Assembly (NCBI GenBank): GCA_012845835.1 | Contig: JABAKD010000002.1 | Coordinates: 8,826,620 to 8,890,619, forward strand | Origin: Undaria pinnatifida | Taxonomy: Eukaryota > Sar > Phaeophyceae > Laminariales > Alariaceae | Reading direction: 5' to 3' | Length of the DNA stretch: 64,000 nt | In this document: piece by piece, positions 1-13,300 of the stretch | Numbering within the stretch: the stretch's first letter is position 1 | Layout: every line of letters begins with the position of its first letter | The notes under the pieces: model-generated | The model's input: the letters and a program-made list of their open reading frames with translations, nothing else | What the model was told of the DNA's origin: nothing | Databases searched by the model: none | Made by a program: the position numbers and the translations under genes

Positions 1-1074
1 CTCCTACTTTTTGTTTTTTGGTGTGTCAAAGGCGCACGCGTAAATCGGAAGAAGAAAGTTGGGGTAGTATTATTAACCCAAAATAGCTGTTTCGTTTCGC
101 CCAGAGCTATCTATGTTTGCGCACGTCAAACAGACGACCGACCCGTACTTGATGACGTAGATATTTGAAGGGAGATCTGTATCATCTGTATGATCAAGCT
201 AATGTTATAGGGTGGGGGCTACATGATCTGCAGGATCTATTAATAGAAAATGTTTCGGGGTTGGATGCTCTATGTAAAGATCCTGCACAATAACCCATAT
301 AGGCAGATACAGGATCTACTGTAGATATCTACATGATCTATGCGATCTAGATCGTGGTCTGTCCCGGATGATGTGTTTGAAAGGCGTACGCTTGAGTCGA
401 GACCCCCCAGTGGTGGGTGATCTGTAAGCCCTACGGCAAGGGCTGCAAGTTGGCTGGCGGCTGCTCTTTCGCTGCTGCTGTCGAGGCGTTTCCATCCCGC
501 CTCCCCCCCATCGCGCTCTCGCTGTCCCCCCACGCCCCAGCCCCGTTCTTGGCTGGCGGAAAAGGCGTTTCGTGAGCAATTTCTGACAGCTAGACGGAAC
601 CCCCGCGTGCTCTGCATGGGCTTGGTAGGGGTACGAGGGTCTGTGGCCTAACGTCTACCTGGTAGGGCCATGCGTGATACTGAGTACGCCCCCCCTCGCC
701 GAACACCTCACGGCGTTTCGCCCTTGGTGCAAGCAATGCCTGCCTGGTCGGTGAAAACCCGACGCCCTCCATCCCGACTTTGCAGGGATGCGAGGGTCTA
801 TGGTCCTACAGATCTCGGCCATGCATGATAATGCGACACAAAAGGCGAAGCAGGAAGGGGAGAAATCAAGCGAAATTTTTCATGTAATTATATGGCAACA
901 ACATTATAAGCGCCCCATAGTTGGAGCTGCCCCTACTACAGTAGATGTAGGAACGGTGTTCCGCCTCGAACGGGATGTGTGTGGTCGAATGACTAAGGCC
1001 AGCAACGTATGAATACCCCCCCTCATTCTCCCGCGCCGTGCCCCCAGTGTCCTTGACTAGCCGTGGAGGCGTTA

Positions 1075-1107
<33 letters not shown>

Positions 1108-1271
1108 GCATGCCGATCCCCCCTGTTCCTCAAACCTGTCCTTTCGCCTTAGGACGCGTCGTGTCACACTCACATCCCCGCGCGCGCCGTAACCCCCTCT
1201 CCCCTCCCTCCCTTGTGACCCCCGTCGCCCTGTCCCGTCCTTGGCTCGCTTTGTCCCTTGTCACGTGACAG
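1..1271. other. Upstream intron or flank of fabD with repeats, no exon recognised
   Basis: No FabD N-terminal motif was found in any frame here. The stretch holds a reverse-strand copy of a GATCTGCAGGATC-rich dispersed repeat (about 190-300), a copy of a dispersed repeat of about 120 bp (about 708-832), one TACCTGGTA nonamer (656-664) and a run of 29 C (1077-1105). The AG acceptor of the first visible fabD exon ends at 1271. Confidence 0.6.
708..832 (+). repeat. Dispersed repeat of about 120 bp, copy 1 of 3
   Basis: Shares TTGGTGCAAGCAATGCCTGC, CGGTGAAAACCCGACG, TTGCAGGGATGCGAGGGTC and a CGGCCATGCATGA end with copies near 41984-42108 and 57852-57972. All three lie in introns or flanks in the same orientation. 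Non-coding; the class is unknown. Confidence 0.7.
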
Positions 1272-3310
1272 ATCGCGAACTTCTTGTGCAACGGAAACTA
1301 CGCTGTGTCCGGGTCTTCAAAGGCGTGCGACGTCGTGGAGCAGATCGCGAAGCCAGACTTCAAGGCGCGGATGACAGTGCGCCTCGCCGTGGCGGGGGCT
1401 TTCCACACCGACTTCATGGAGGCGGCGGTCGCGAAAGTGAGGGTTGCTTCCTTCCCCTTCCTTCCCCTTACTTCCCAAAGTGGATGGCGGAGTAGTGCGA
1501 ATTTTGTACCAACCGCCTGACCCTATCAGCATAAACGGGCCGCGCTAATGTCCGTCGGGTGTCATATCGTGTGTCGTTGGACGCTATGAACGTTGTACCA
1601 CGTCCTCATTTTTTTGTTCCGAGGAAAAAACGACCCCCCCCCCCCCCCCCCCCCGCCTCGCCTCCTTCTCCCTCTCCCCTTACCCTGCCCGTCCCTACCG
1701 ACCAATGGGATGGATGTCGGTGCATTTTTGTTATTGGGGGTTTATCTGTGCCAATAGCTGGGCTCCGTGCTGGACTCGATCGACGTGAAGAAGCCACGCA
1801 TCCCGGTGGTGTCCAACGTCGACGCCGAACCTCATTCGGACCCGAGCGTCATCAAGGACATCCTCAAGAAGCAGGTGCGTGTGGTGCTGTCCATATTGTC
1901 TACGGTGAAACCATGCCTATGTTAGCCCTCTGAGGATGTCGAGGTACTGTCTACTGTAGCAGTACAAATGCCTATTAACGCTTTTGGGACGACGAGCTAC
2001 TGTCTACGATAGCGTTAAATGCAATAGTACCCCGCTTGAAAATGCCGAGCTGTTGTCTACTGCAGCACTTAACGCTTATTAACGTGTGTAGCGCTGCGCT
2101 CACGTAATTGTGGACCAGAGCGTCATCAAGGGCACCCTGAAGGAGCGGGTGTGCAAAGACATCCGTGGTTGTCTGTATCTAGGAAGTCCAGGGGGGGGGT
2201 GCAGATGAATCCCCTCTGTTAATGTTAGACTCTGGTACGGGAGTGCAGCACTATTAATAAACGTGTTACAGAGTTACAATGCTACGTACATACTTGGTAC
2301 GGTAGGTTGGGAGCCGTTTGTTTTGCAAAGCATCGACTAGTGACAGTCGCAGCTATGAGAGTGAACGCCTTTAGAATCGCGCCCACAGTTTTGAAGCAAA
2401 TTACCTGCTATTAGTGTAGGATCATTTTTTGCATTTCTGAAGGGTTAACGCCTCGGGAGCTAACTGCACCCACGCCGTTTTGAGGGACAAAGTACTTGGC
2501 ATTTGTGTAGAATCAGTTTTTTCAGTTGTAGAATGGTTGGTCCCTTTAGGTTTTGAATTTAGAACTTCGGAAAGAAACGTTGTCGAAATATTCTAACTAA
2601 TCAGCATCTGCCACAAGAAGCAAGTCGGCAGCTGCTCGCTAAAGGGGTGGTTGGTTTTACGTCCCGAACTACGATCGAAAGAGTTGTACAACACGCGCGC
2701 AGCATGAATGGACTGTGGAGAAAGGCAAACACCTGCGACCATGACCTTTTCCAGAAGGTCGCTGAGGGTAAAATCTATCTAACGAGTTGAGCTGGAAAGT
2801 AAAAGGTGGTAATTGAAAACAGAAAAATGGCGCACCGTGCGCCACGTAAGAATGCGAGCCTCTGGCCTTAACTATGAGGCTCCCAGCCCTTTTGCTAACG
2901 CAAGCATGATCCCACTCTATGTGTTAATGGTTGTCTCCGCAACATGTGTGTAGTGACTAAGGGTTTTAGCTGCATCGCGTGCTGTACGTGCAGCGAAAGA
3001 AAGATAGCCCCGTTGGCTCCGAAATACTATTAATAGCCATCCTGCTATATATTTACGGTTTTTATCGCCTCACATCTGGACTACTTTGATCGCGTTTTTT
3101 GGGTCCCGTTCGCGTTTAGTTGACATGCCGGTGTTGCCATCGAATGCTAAACTTGAGCAGGTGACCAACCCAGTTCAGTTTGAGCAGAGCCTAGCGAACG
3201 TGATGGGCAAGGGCTTCGAGCACGGGTACGAGTGTGGGCCCGGCAAGGTGGTAGCTGGGATCTTGAAGCGTGTCGACAAGAAGGCGCAAATGACCAACAT
3301 CGAGGTCTAG
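1272..3310 (+). CDS. fabD: Malonyl-CoA:ACP transacylase (FabD/MCAT), C-terminal part, three exons, 5' half outside window
   Basis: Transfers malonyl from CoA to acyl carrier protein, feeding type II fatty-acid synthesis; in a photosynthetic eukaryote usually in the plastid. Exons seen: 1272-1436, 1758-1874 and 3161-3310 (TAG stop at the end). Each starts after AG and the first two end before GT; all phases are 0 and the reading frame is continuous. The order matches the second half of bacterial FabD: a Ser-Gly region (YAVSGSSKA), the block with the catalytic His (GAFHTDFM), the PVVSNVDAEP strand, then NPVQFEQSL with the conserved Gln and the C-terminal ECGPGKVVAGILKRV. The nucleophile motif GHSxGE and the N-terminal half are not in the window, so this is a gene cut by the window edge, not a broken one. 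About 143 C-terminal residues are encoded here. Decayed copies of exon 2 and of the last exon lie beside it. Family assignment is secure; organelle targeting is inference. Confidence 0.92.
2112..2160 (+). pseudogene. Decayed copy of fabD exon 2 3' edge inside the following intron
   Basis: The stretch repeats, with many substitutions, the end of the exon at 1758-1874: in both, an aspartate-rich GACCxGAGCGTCATCAAGG block is followed by a CTCAAGAAGCAG|GTGCGTG-like donor, here CTGAAGGAGCGGGTGTGC. It is a partial duplicate 3' of the parent exon. Nothing shows that it is spliced. Confidence 0.7.
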
Positions 3311-3600
3311 ATATCATAACCATTGATTGGCGTTGTTGGCGGTGGGGGGAATCTTGTACCATCGCGACCTAAAATCAACGCAAAGTTATCGCGGGCGAAA
3401 GTCTAGTAATATCGAGGTCTAAATCAACCACATCATGGATTGACGTCGTTATTCGTGGGGGGAACCTTGAAGCGAGTTGGTTGACAGATGGCGCAAATGC
3501 CCAACATCGAGGTATTGACTGGGATCGTTATCGATAATGGGCATCTTGAAGCGGGTTGATTGACAAGAAGGTGCAAATGACCCGCGTCGAGGTCTAAAAG
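3311..3600 (+). pseudogene. Two decayed tandem copies of the fabD last-exon end
   Basis: Directly after the fabD stop the segment coding for ILKRVDKKAQMTNIEV recurs twice in degraded form (about 3460-3515 and 3540-3598). Each keeps a CTTGAAGCGxGTT core and a GCGCAAATG- or GTGCAAATG-like block, followed by CATCGAGGT or CGTCGAGGTCTAA. Frame is not maintained through the copies. This is the same behaviour as the last exon of the DIS3L-like gene at the other end of the window. Confidence 0.75.
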
Positions 3601-3619
3601 AAATCAACCATTTGCCGTT

Positions 3620-6600
3620 TTTATCCTTGTGCCGTTTGACACGTGTTGTAGTTTGGTGTGCTTGGGTCGGGTCCCCTTGGTGCGCTTTAGATAGGGTCGC
3701 GCTGTGCGATTGTTGCCTATTGATGCTTGTAGCTCGGCGCGGTTGTTGTCGCTTGACATGTGTCGCTTGGTGGGCTTGGGTAGAATCGCTTGATGCTTGA
3801 GTGGAGCCGGTTGGTGCGCTTGAGTAGGGTTGCTCGGTGCTTTTGTTGGAGTCGCTTGATGGGTTTTGTGTTGGGTCTCTAGTTGGCCGTCTTGGGTTGC
3901 TTGCCCGTTGTGGAGCTGCACCCATGTCTCTATGGAATTTATTTTTTGCGGCTCTGGAGAGACTAACGAGGTCGCTCGCCGCACCTGTTGGGATCGCTCT
4001 GTGCTTTTGTTAAGATAACTCAATGCTTCTGTTGCGCCCTCCGGGAATGCTTAAATGGGTCACTCGGTGCTCTTGGTGGGTTCGCTCGGTGGGCCAGGCG
4101 TCACGATGCTGAGGCGGGCCACCTGTGCCCGATGCGAACGGCAAAAAGAATGTACCAGTGGTAGCAGTGCACTATCTTTCGCGTGCGGGGCGTGGTGGGC
4201 ATTGCACTTATAGTTTCATCTGAGGCAATGTGATGTTGGTTGCTCCGTCCTCGTAGTATTTTGCGTGCAGCTAACTTGTTAGTCACGCGAGGACGAGAGT
4301 TTTCCCCCAATGTCGTATTGCGTGTTTCTGTTTTATCCTTTGCGGGTGTTGAGGCCGGGGATGTCTGTTAGTTGATGTGAGCACCGTTACTACGCCGTAA
4401 GTCTGTCTCGTCGATGGTACGTCGCTAGCTAGTGTATTGGTAGGAGATGGAGTTTTTCGCCTTGCTGTTGACCTGTGGGTGTAGTTGTCTGTATTTCTTC
4501 CTTACCGCTGATTTCCCGGAGGCTGGGACGGCCTGACGGGGGCCAACCAAACGGAAGCGAGGAAAGGCTATAGCAGAAAGAAAGGTATGACCAGGGTGAA
4601 ATTCTGCTGGGGTCTAAACCTAGAGTCGGGGCTAGAAGGTGTACACATTGTTTGGAAGGCGTCAGGAGAGCGCGCCGAGGAGGGGGCCGGGGGGGGAAGA
4701 GGTTAGATAGAGCTACGCGCCGTATCTATGTTGCTGTTTTAGACAAGCCAATCAAAATCGATGTAAACCCCCCTTATTTTATGCCTATTGGTAGCGAAGA
4801 CGCTGTTGTTTGAGCTTAGCAGTCTTGCGGTGCAATCTTTTTGGCAAGGACACTTTTTCTTCTTTCTAGGGTCTAGTTTCATCTACCTGGTACCTCGGTT
4901 TAGAGGGTATGAGACGTCCGCTGGCCTGCAAAACGGGTTCTGAGAGATGACGGTGGATCATGGTCACTCATGCAATCAGCTTTTTGTCGCAACAATTTAC
5001 CTCTGACTACATGGTATACCGCGTGTGACACCACGTAAGAAACTGTTGGTTTTGGGCCAGGTTCCAATTCCTACGTGAGGCAGGGGGTGTGTTACTAATT
5101 GAAGGTTTTGGGAATTGACTGCTGGCGAATTGTGCCAAAATCGAGGCAGAGCCAACCTTCAATACCTCCCAATTTATTAAGGTCTGTCGCGTACTGGCGT
5201 ACTTGCCTGTGGGTACCTCTTGTCTCACGACACTACCCCCTCAAGCGATGTCATTTCAACCTTGCCAACGGGGCGGAACTGGCCTGATAATTATCGACAT
5301 TTTTTTGTTGTAAGAGGTGGGTACGGAGGTGCCTATATCATACGCTTCTTCAATACCTTCCGCCACAACCCTGGAAAACTGGAATCCCTGGAATCATATG
5401 TGGTTTTATGTGTTTTATACATGCCAAGAGCACGGTAGGGGGGATGTTACAATATTATAATTTCATTTCACTCCTGAGTGTAGGCCACTCGCGCGAGCGT
5501 CTCTGTACCCCGCTCCAAAATGGACTTAAAATACTTGGTGAGGTGTAACAAATCCATGGCAGCGATGAATATCGCGAAGCCGAAACGCTCAATCATTAGA
5601 CTAATAGCTAAAGATTGCTAAGAGATAGGGCAGCCGCTCGCGCGATTCCTGAAGAGACATCTCTGCCTTAGCCTCGACCAGATGCCGACGCGTTTAGTGG
5701 TCAGCTCGGCGAGGGACGGTAGCGATTAAGCTGCACGATCAAAACAGTGAGCGGCAGTAGCTGGCCCGCGAACGAGATAAACAGGACAGATTGTGCCATT
5801 TCTGAGCTAGTTTGCGGGGGCCTGAAAAAGCGAGCCAGAAGTAGAAAATAAGTACGCAGCTCGCTATGCCAGGCTTCAGTAAGGTCAAAGGTGACACAAT
5901 GATTCAAGCGGGGCAAGGGCCCGTTGCAGCGACCAAAACACCAACAATGATCGTGTTTCCTTTCATTGGCCTCGTCATACAATCACCCCTTTACAAGCGC
6001 TATGTTCTAATCAGTGCCCTCCGGTCGTAACGAAGATCCCGGGCCTCAAAGCGGGGTCCCACTCCTCCGCGCTACAACAGCCGCCCTCTATGCTGAGGCG
6101 TAGGCAGGTGCATCCCTTCACGTATGTCACGGTACGGGTGCATGTACCCAATGTTTCCTCATATACTCACTTAAGGATCTCTACGCCCCATCCTCCCAAA
6201 AACAAAATCAACACAAAGCGTGCAAATTCAACCTCACAATTAGTTGCTCTTAGCATGTACGTAGATGTCCCCGAACCTACACGCCTTCCATATGTTAATA
6301 CTCGATACCGTTCCACAAACTCCAGGTTTCCTACGTTCAACAAAACCACCTAACATATTTGGGCATAACTTACTTGGAATTAGTGTGCCGTGAGTGTCGC
6401 CGGTCTGACGGGGGACCATCCCATGACCTATACAGTATAGGTATCCATGTACCCAAGGATATTACACAACACAAATGGTACATAGGAATATAGACTACTG
6501 GTATTGGCTAGTTTCTTGGTCGGAGAGCCCCGTCAATAACAAAATCTTGCTTTGCCCCCAACGTGTTACCCCTAGCTCAGCGAACGGCCGTTTAGCGTCA

Positions 6601-7331
6601 GACAACAGCGGGGGCTTCAAAGCGACAGGCAAGCATGATCCACACCGCCACCACTCCATCGGGGTACGGGAACACCACCGATCGCAAGGAAAACCTGCCA
6701 ACGCCAAACGTCAGAAAGGGGGCGTTTCAGGGAATAAAACGACAAGACAATGGCTGCTCAAAGTTGGTGTCACAAAAACGTTTCAAGCCTTGCTGAGATT
6801 ATATATTGTTGCTGCCAGGCACACATTATACAACAGCGGCAGGGTTACACGTGCTGCGAGGCAAAACAGAAGGGCACACCCTGACGGTGCATACCGTACA
6901 GCTCTGTGTGCACCTCTTCTTCTCACCACATGGATTAACTCCACACTTTTTCCTCCACCTTCCTCCCTTTTCGTAACTCAGATCCGGGTCACATCGTCGG
7001 CACTCCCCTCCCCCCACCACGATACTTGCTTTAGTTTTTTTCGACGGAGGTGCCGTAAGTTCTTCCCTCGTCAGCTGGTATCGAATTGGCCATACACATG
7101 CTGTGTAGGCGCTATCTGCAGGTCAGCGTTATAAATAAAACACAACCAAATAAACCCCCTTGGGGGGTCGAACTCGACAAATCATTTTACCACGGTGTAA
7201 ACTCTTTGACCACGCCGCATTTTTTTTTCCGCCTTAATTGGACGTATTTTGCCCCCCCTTCAAAAAGGAGGTTGTAGTGCTTAAGGGGTCAATGGTTACG
7301 AGATTTACCACTAGAGCACCGGGGATTGTAC
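3620..7331. other. 3' region of CEP76 and convergent intergenic DNA, no exon found
   Basis: The final CEP76 exon (about 30 residues in the human protein) should lie here on the minus strand but I could not identify it. 3640-4090 is an imperfect minisatellite built on GGTCGCTTGATGCTTG-like units. 4884-4892 is a TACCTGGTA nonamer. 6475-7134 (+) is an open frame of 219 codons that resembles nothing I know and is probably chance. Confidence 0.5.
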
Positions 7332-10300
7332 CTTAGGTGGTCTCCGCTTGACGCCAAAATGTCGTGGGACACAGCGTTGTCGATGAGTGACGACATCATC
7401 TTGCCGCAGGACCAATGGTCGAAGCACGTGGGGAAGCCTTTGAAGCAATGCCTGCGAAGTGGTAGCAAACCCCGTGAAAGCATGTTTTGGATCGTTTCAG
7501 CTCGGTAACGCTTGTTATCATCATGTCGCACGACCAGTGGTCGAAGCACATAGAGTAGTCCTTGAAGCAATGCCTGCCAAGTAATGCAACCCCATGAATA
7601 TTGGCGACAATTCGGCCAACCACGATATTCTCATGCTGCGCGACCAGTGGCCGAAGCACGTACCAGGTAGGGTGGCCCTTTAGCCAATGCCTGTCGAGTA
7701 CCAATAAACCCCATTAAAGCATGTTATTAATCGTTTCAGCTCGGCCAAGCACGTTAGAGGTCAAGTACGTGAGGTGGCCCTTGAATGCATGCCTGTCAAG
7801 AAATAGTAAACCGCATGAAAGCATGTTGGCGATAGTTGCAACTCGGCCAAGCATGTTATTTTCATGCCGCACGACCAGTGGTCGAAGCACGCGGAGCAGC
7901 CACTGAATCAATGCCGGCCCAATACAATACCAGTCAACGTTCGGGTTTTGCGATAGCAACGCCTGCAGACTTTATTACGAGAAATGTTCGATTTACATTT
8001 AACTGAACACATCTGTCTGCAGCTCGACCAAACATGTTAGCAAACTCCGTGAAAACATGATGTCGATCGTTTCCAAGTTTCCAAGGGGAGCTTGGTCGTG
8101 GCGTTATGTGCTGTGGCCTCTACTAATAGGCACAATATAAAGCGTGGTAGTCCCGATAAGGCACTAATAGGGAGATGAACGTGTGGTATAGTACCAATCT
8201 AATAGGGAATAGCAACAAGTTGTTTAGACTATTCTAATAGGGTTAGAAGAGGGTGGATGCATCCTCCGTTTATCCACCGTTCAGCTTTCTTAACGATAGT
8301 ATGTATTCATGCTGGAACCCGTCCTGCGATTGACACACTCACACAAACCTGCCATACAGCGCTCGACACTCCACTATTTCGTACCATTTTATTTTCACTT
8401 GACGACATCAACGGATTTTCACACCTTCGAGCGAGACGTTGTCGGCCTCATCCGCCCGCGCTCATAAACATTCACACATCGGACACATCAGGATCAAAAT
8501 GAAATCTACTATTACTAATAGACCCTAAATCTGTGATCATACAGTATTACTAGTATCATATGTTGAGCAGGATCTGTGCAGTACAACTCCAAGGCAGGAA
8601 TCAAGTGCTAGCTCAAATAATCCGGCGCTCACCCTCAACATAACCTATAGGCAATGCAGACAATATACCTCAGAGATGTGTCTGCACTGAAAGACACAGT
8701 TAAGGAATAGGACCTCATGTGTCCAATGTGAGCGAAGTTCAAGCTACAGCTACGGACTGTGGCGAAGCGCAAAAAAACAGTACGAAGTACGTCGTTTTGA
8801 CACAAGCATATGACGAATCGCAGGGCTTTCGCGCATGCAATCGTTCCGAGGGGGCGGTGAAATGAGGGTACCAGGGAAGAGGGTAGGGTTTGTACTGCTG
8901 CCCGATCTTCATAGTCGATTGAAACTGTCGCACCCGTCGTGATTCTTGGTCGCTACACTTTAATCACGTCCCCAAAAGGATAATATTAACAGCATACTAG
9001 CAAATAGTCAGTTAAACAGTTAGTTGCACTTTAAAGTATGGCGCACTGTGAGCTTCTGAGGCGGCACACACATAGGCGCTGCCTCAAGCTTGAATATGCC
9101 TCGCTTGGCTCTACCTGTCCGGCACTGCCCCTTGTACAGCATCCTGAAAGTCACCGTTGCCGACGCTAGAACCGTCCACGCGCTCTTGTTCGTACGCGAA
9201 CAACGAAGGGCCTAGTAAGTAGCCAAGCTCATCATCCCACACCTGCGTGCGTCCAAACGCGGTGTGACAAAAAACGGGCAACAAGAAAAGTTTCAAGACA
9301 CAAACGTCTCAAGACTATAACAGTAGTAGCAGAAATCTGCAACATACCTCCCTGGTGTGGGTGCTCATAAGGTTTGACAGGCGGCCAAGATTGCTCAAGC
9401 GACACAACACAGCATGCATGACACGAAAATGGCAAGGGCGCGCAGCTGTAGCCCCCTTACCACAGGGAACGCACATGTTTCGCATCCTTCCAGACGGGGA
9501 CGGGAAGATTTGACCCCTCTAGAACTGTACCCACGCTTCTGGGGATATTCCACTCGGAAATTGTGTAAGGTATTTTATATACAGTTCTAAAAGGGTTACG
9601 TGCTGTCTACTTTAGAATTCCTAACAGGGCCAAGTGCTGCCCACGTTTTTGGCACGGTCTCAGCACCAACCACCGGTCTCCCTACCGCCAAGCCTCGACA
9701 CGCCACCTTCAGACCTAACTCCACTGCAGTGGGTAAAACCGAACTGTTTTATGCCCTTGGAGCAGTAACCATATTTCTGCGGACATTCCAGTTGGAGTTG
9801 GTGTGAGTCACTTTGGGCGGTAATATTGCGAAAGAAGTCTCCGCACGTCGCCTCACAATCGACCACTCGTTTGCCCTCCGCCAAGCCTCGACACGTCTCT
9901 CCAAGTCCAACTCCTCTGCAGAGGGTGACCCGTTTTGCTTAACCACCAGCCGCGTTTTTTTTTTACAATCTACTTGAATTTAGTGCAGGATATTTGTTGC
10001 CGTCTTAAAAGGGTCCATTGCCGCCTACTTCCTCAACGTCGACCACCCGTTCCCCTCCTCAGGTCCAACTTCATTGCAAAGGGCAAAGCGAACTGCACAA
10101 CCGCTCAAGAACAGCATCCACGTTTGAGATAACTCTCTGCTTCGAGATTGCTGCTGGATGTTATTTACAGTCGGAAAAAAGGTACAAGTGCACCTCATTT
10201 TTTCGCATGTAATCTCACCGTCGACCACTCGTTCCCCTCTCGCCAGGCCTCGACACGCCTTTTCAAGTCCAACTCCACATCTTCGGCCATGCTTTCCGCG

Positions 10301-13300
10301 TCCACTTCGGGGCGAAACAGCACCACTCCAGCAGGACCAGCACCGGATAATGAGGGAGACAAGCCTGGGGCATGTCGCCAGGAGGCAGGAGACCATGATC
10401 GATGCGGGCGCGTCCTCCATCAGGGGGAGCACGTTTGGCCAAAGCATTCATAGCATACGAGGCCCCTCAACTAGACTATTGTACTATTGTATTATTAGAC
10501 TGATAGTCAGCTAGACTATTAGACTATTGGATGGACTATTAGGCTATTGGACTATTAGACTGGGACAATTGCACTATTACACTGTTAGACTGTTAGAATG
10601 TTAGACTATTAGGTTTATTAGGTTATTAGACTATTAGACTATTAGACTATTAGATTATTAGACTATTAGACTGCTAGACTATTACATTGTTACGCGGTTA
10701 GAGTAATATATACACTGTTAGACTAGCAAAACTACCCAGCGGATTTGTACAATTATTTTTCGTTCTGCCATACAGTTCTCGATATACTTTTTTTCTTTTG
10801 CACACGCCTCGTACTCTCCAGCTTCTGGACAAGCCGTGTTCACAGGTGTCGTCTCTTCTCCCCCCCGGTTCTTGCCTTCAATTTTTATCGCGCATAGGGT
10901 TCAGCAATCCCACTGCTCGTCGATTTTTCATCGAGTGTTGCTAACTCACGCTCTCGCCCTTTCCGCAAGTCAATTTGTGCACAAGAAAAAGTCCCAAAGA
11001 ATGTATACGAGTGTGCACTCGGCTGGGCTCGAACTCACGAAACTGACCTATACCAGGCTCGAGGATAACCTGATACGCCACCGGGGCGACCGATACTTAC
11101 AGTAACCCGGTGGTCAGATCGTTTATCCGGTTGCACTTTAATTTGTTCATACCCAGTCAAGGCAGTTTTGTGGCGAGGTATGAAGATCCTGAAGCGAGAA
11201 GCACCGCAAGACGAAACATGTACTGTACTGTACTGTACTGTACGGTGCTGTACTGTACTTCGAAGCAGGCACTACTCCTATCCTAGCACGCGTCGTGTTA
11301 CCAACCATTGTAGCTTGAGCCTAGCGGTGCATCACTAGGAGTGACTGTATGTGCTGATCACGGCGGTAACAACTCAGCAAAGCGGCCGATGGGTGGATGA
11401 TGTCCTATTACCGATGAGCATGGCTCTTTGCCTACAGATGGTCACGGGGCTGCACTTTCAGGTATTATCTATCAAGTAAAGGTCATTCCCAACGAACAAT
11501 ACAAAAGCAGAAAAAAAAGTCAGGAATTGTGACAAAAAACGCGAAATTTTTGCAAATCGTGACGTTTTCGTCAGGAACCCTGGTTTTGAATTTTTTTGAA
11601 AAATTCCACAAAATTTTGATGCAGGATTCCTAACAACAACAACAACGAAAATATGGCTTCTGTAAACATGACATTTCAGAATTTCAAAGTGTCAGGAATT
11701 GTGTTTTTTCATCAGGAACCGTAACTTTTTTGCATAGGAACGGCCTTAAGTAACGTTTTTTGCAAGCCAGCTTTTGGGTGAGGTCTAGAGCTCCTCCTGC
11801 GGGGAGCACCATAAATATGTGCGGCACCCTACTGTGTAAACTGTGTAGACTGTATAGCCTGTATAGAGTGTATAGCATGCATCCACAGCGAAGAAGATCG
11901 TGTTCGACTATTACCTGGGGGAGACGTTCTGGAAGAAGCCATGGGTTTCCAGAGGTTAGCGTCCGATATATCGAGGGACGTTCGCCTCACCCGATTATCC
12001 GCCTGTCAAAAAACAAAAAAAAGGGGGGGAACGGGAGGATCCTTTCCGCCCAAGACCATTGCGCAGCAAGCAAAAAGCGGCAAGCATCATGGACTAATCA
12101 CTAGACACCAAACACCAACCTCAATCATGAAACACAAACTATGAAAGTAGCGCAGTGGGTAGCAGTAAACGCCAGGCACGCAGCACACATCGTAACACAT
12201 ATCCCGTACCAACATTCGAGCAGGCGAGGGAAAAATCAAGCAAAATCAGCGGCGGCGCGAGATTTGCAGTTCCAAAAGCGCATCATCTTCCAAAAAGTGA
12301 AAAGGAATATATCAGGGCACGAGATGGCAGAAAATTGAAATTGACTTTTTCAAACGTCTGTGAAATCGATCAGGGAGTCAGGAGCACGGTCACCCCTGCG
12401 TCACCACGGCGCACAAACACCTTCGCAGGGTAACATTGACGCCATGCGTATCCTAAGTGAGGCACTATGAACGGACCCGATGCAAAACCAACGCCCCACC
12501 CCCGCCCGAACGCTGTACCCTCTACCCTTTCTGCCGAGTTACCATCCATCACAGTTGGGGCTTGCATCAGTTTTGTACCTCGCTGTGCACGGGTTGAAAA
12601 TCGCGCGTACAGCGTTAGGGGGACAAGCTGCAAGGAAACAATATACACATCATACACGTCACGATCTAGATCATACACAGCATGCAGATCATCCAGATCA
12701 TATATATCATATAGATCATATAGCTCATATAGCTCATCTAGGTCTTGTAGATATGCCGTTGTGACATGTTGTGCAGGATCTGTGTGGTACAGATCCAACC
12801 CAGGAAACATGTGGTAAGCAAGACAGATCATGCAGATCGTGCGACTCCCACCCGGCAATATGATCTATCTATAAACTATACCAGGTATAGACCAGGGATC
12901 TATCTGCCCTGCATGACAAGAATCATAAAATAGGATCTGGTCTGCCCAATATTTGCACGAAATAGCATTCAGTGGAATGGGTTGGGCGGTCTAAACCAAT
13001 GGAAAACATCATTTGTAGCAGAACAGTTTTTGTTAATGAATTTTCGAAGGTGCACGAGGCATGTTTGCGGTAGCACTGTCAGCCAGGCTGAAGTTAAAAG
13101 TAAGCTGGAACCGCTTTGCTCCGTGACTTCCGCGCACTCCACCAGTTGCCGTAAATTCCGTATAGGTTCAGGAACGTGTTGCAACTGTTAACCGTGGAAG
13201 GCGTTCCGGTAAAAACAGACTATTAATAACATTCCGCAGTACGGGTGAGGTTTGAGTCATCTGAAAAGGGTACTACAATATATAGCGACCAGCATCCCGC

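Noticed and set aside
6475-7134. Plus-strand ORF of 219 codons
   Set aside because: Longest ordinary frame outside known genes, but no recognisable motif, composition like the surrounding DNA and no splice or homology support.
11020-11100. tRNA-like sequence on the minus strand
   Set aside because: It has A-box-like TGGCGTATCAGG and B-box-like GAGTTCGAGCCC, but acceptor and T stems do not pair; at most a decayed tRNA-derived fragment.
12370-12858. Minus-strand ORF of 162 codons containing a DLYDIYDLDDL run
   Set aside because: The run is a translation of GATCATATA-type short repeats inside the dispersed element at 12.7-12.9 kb.
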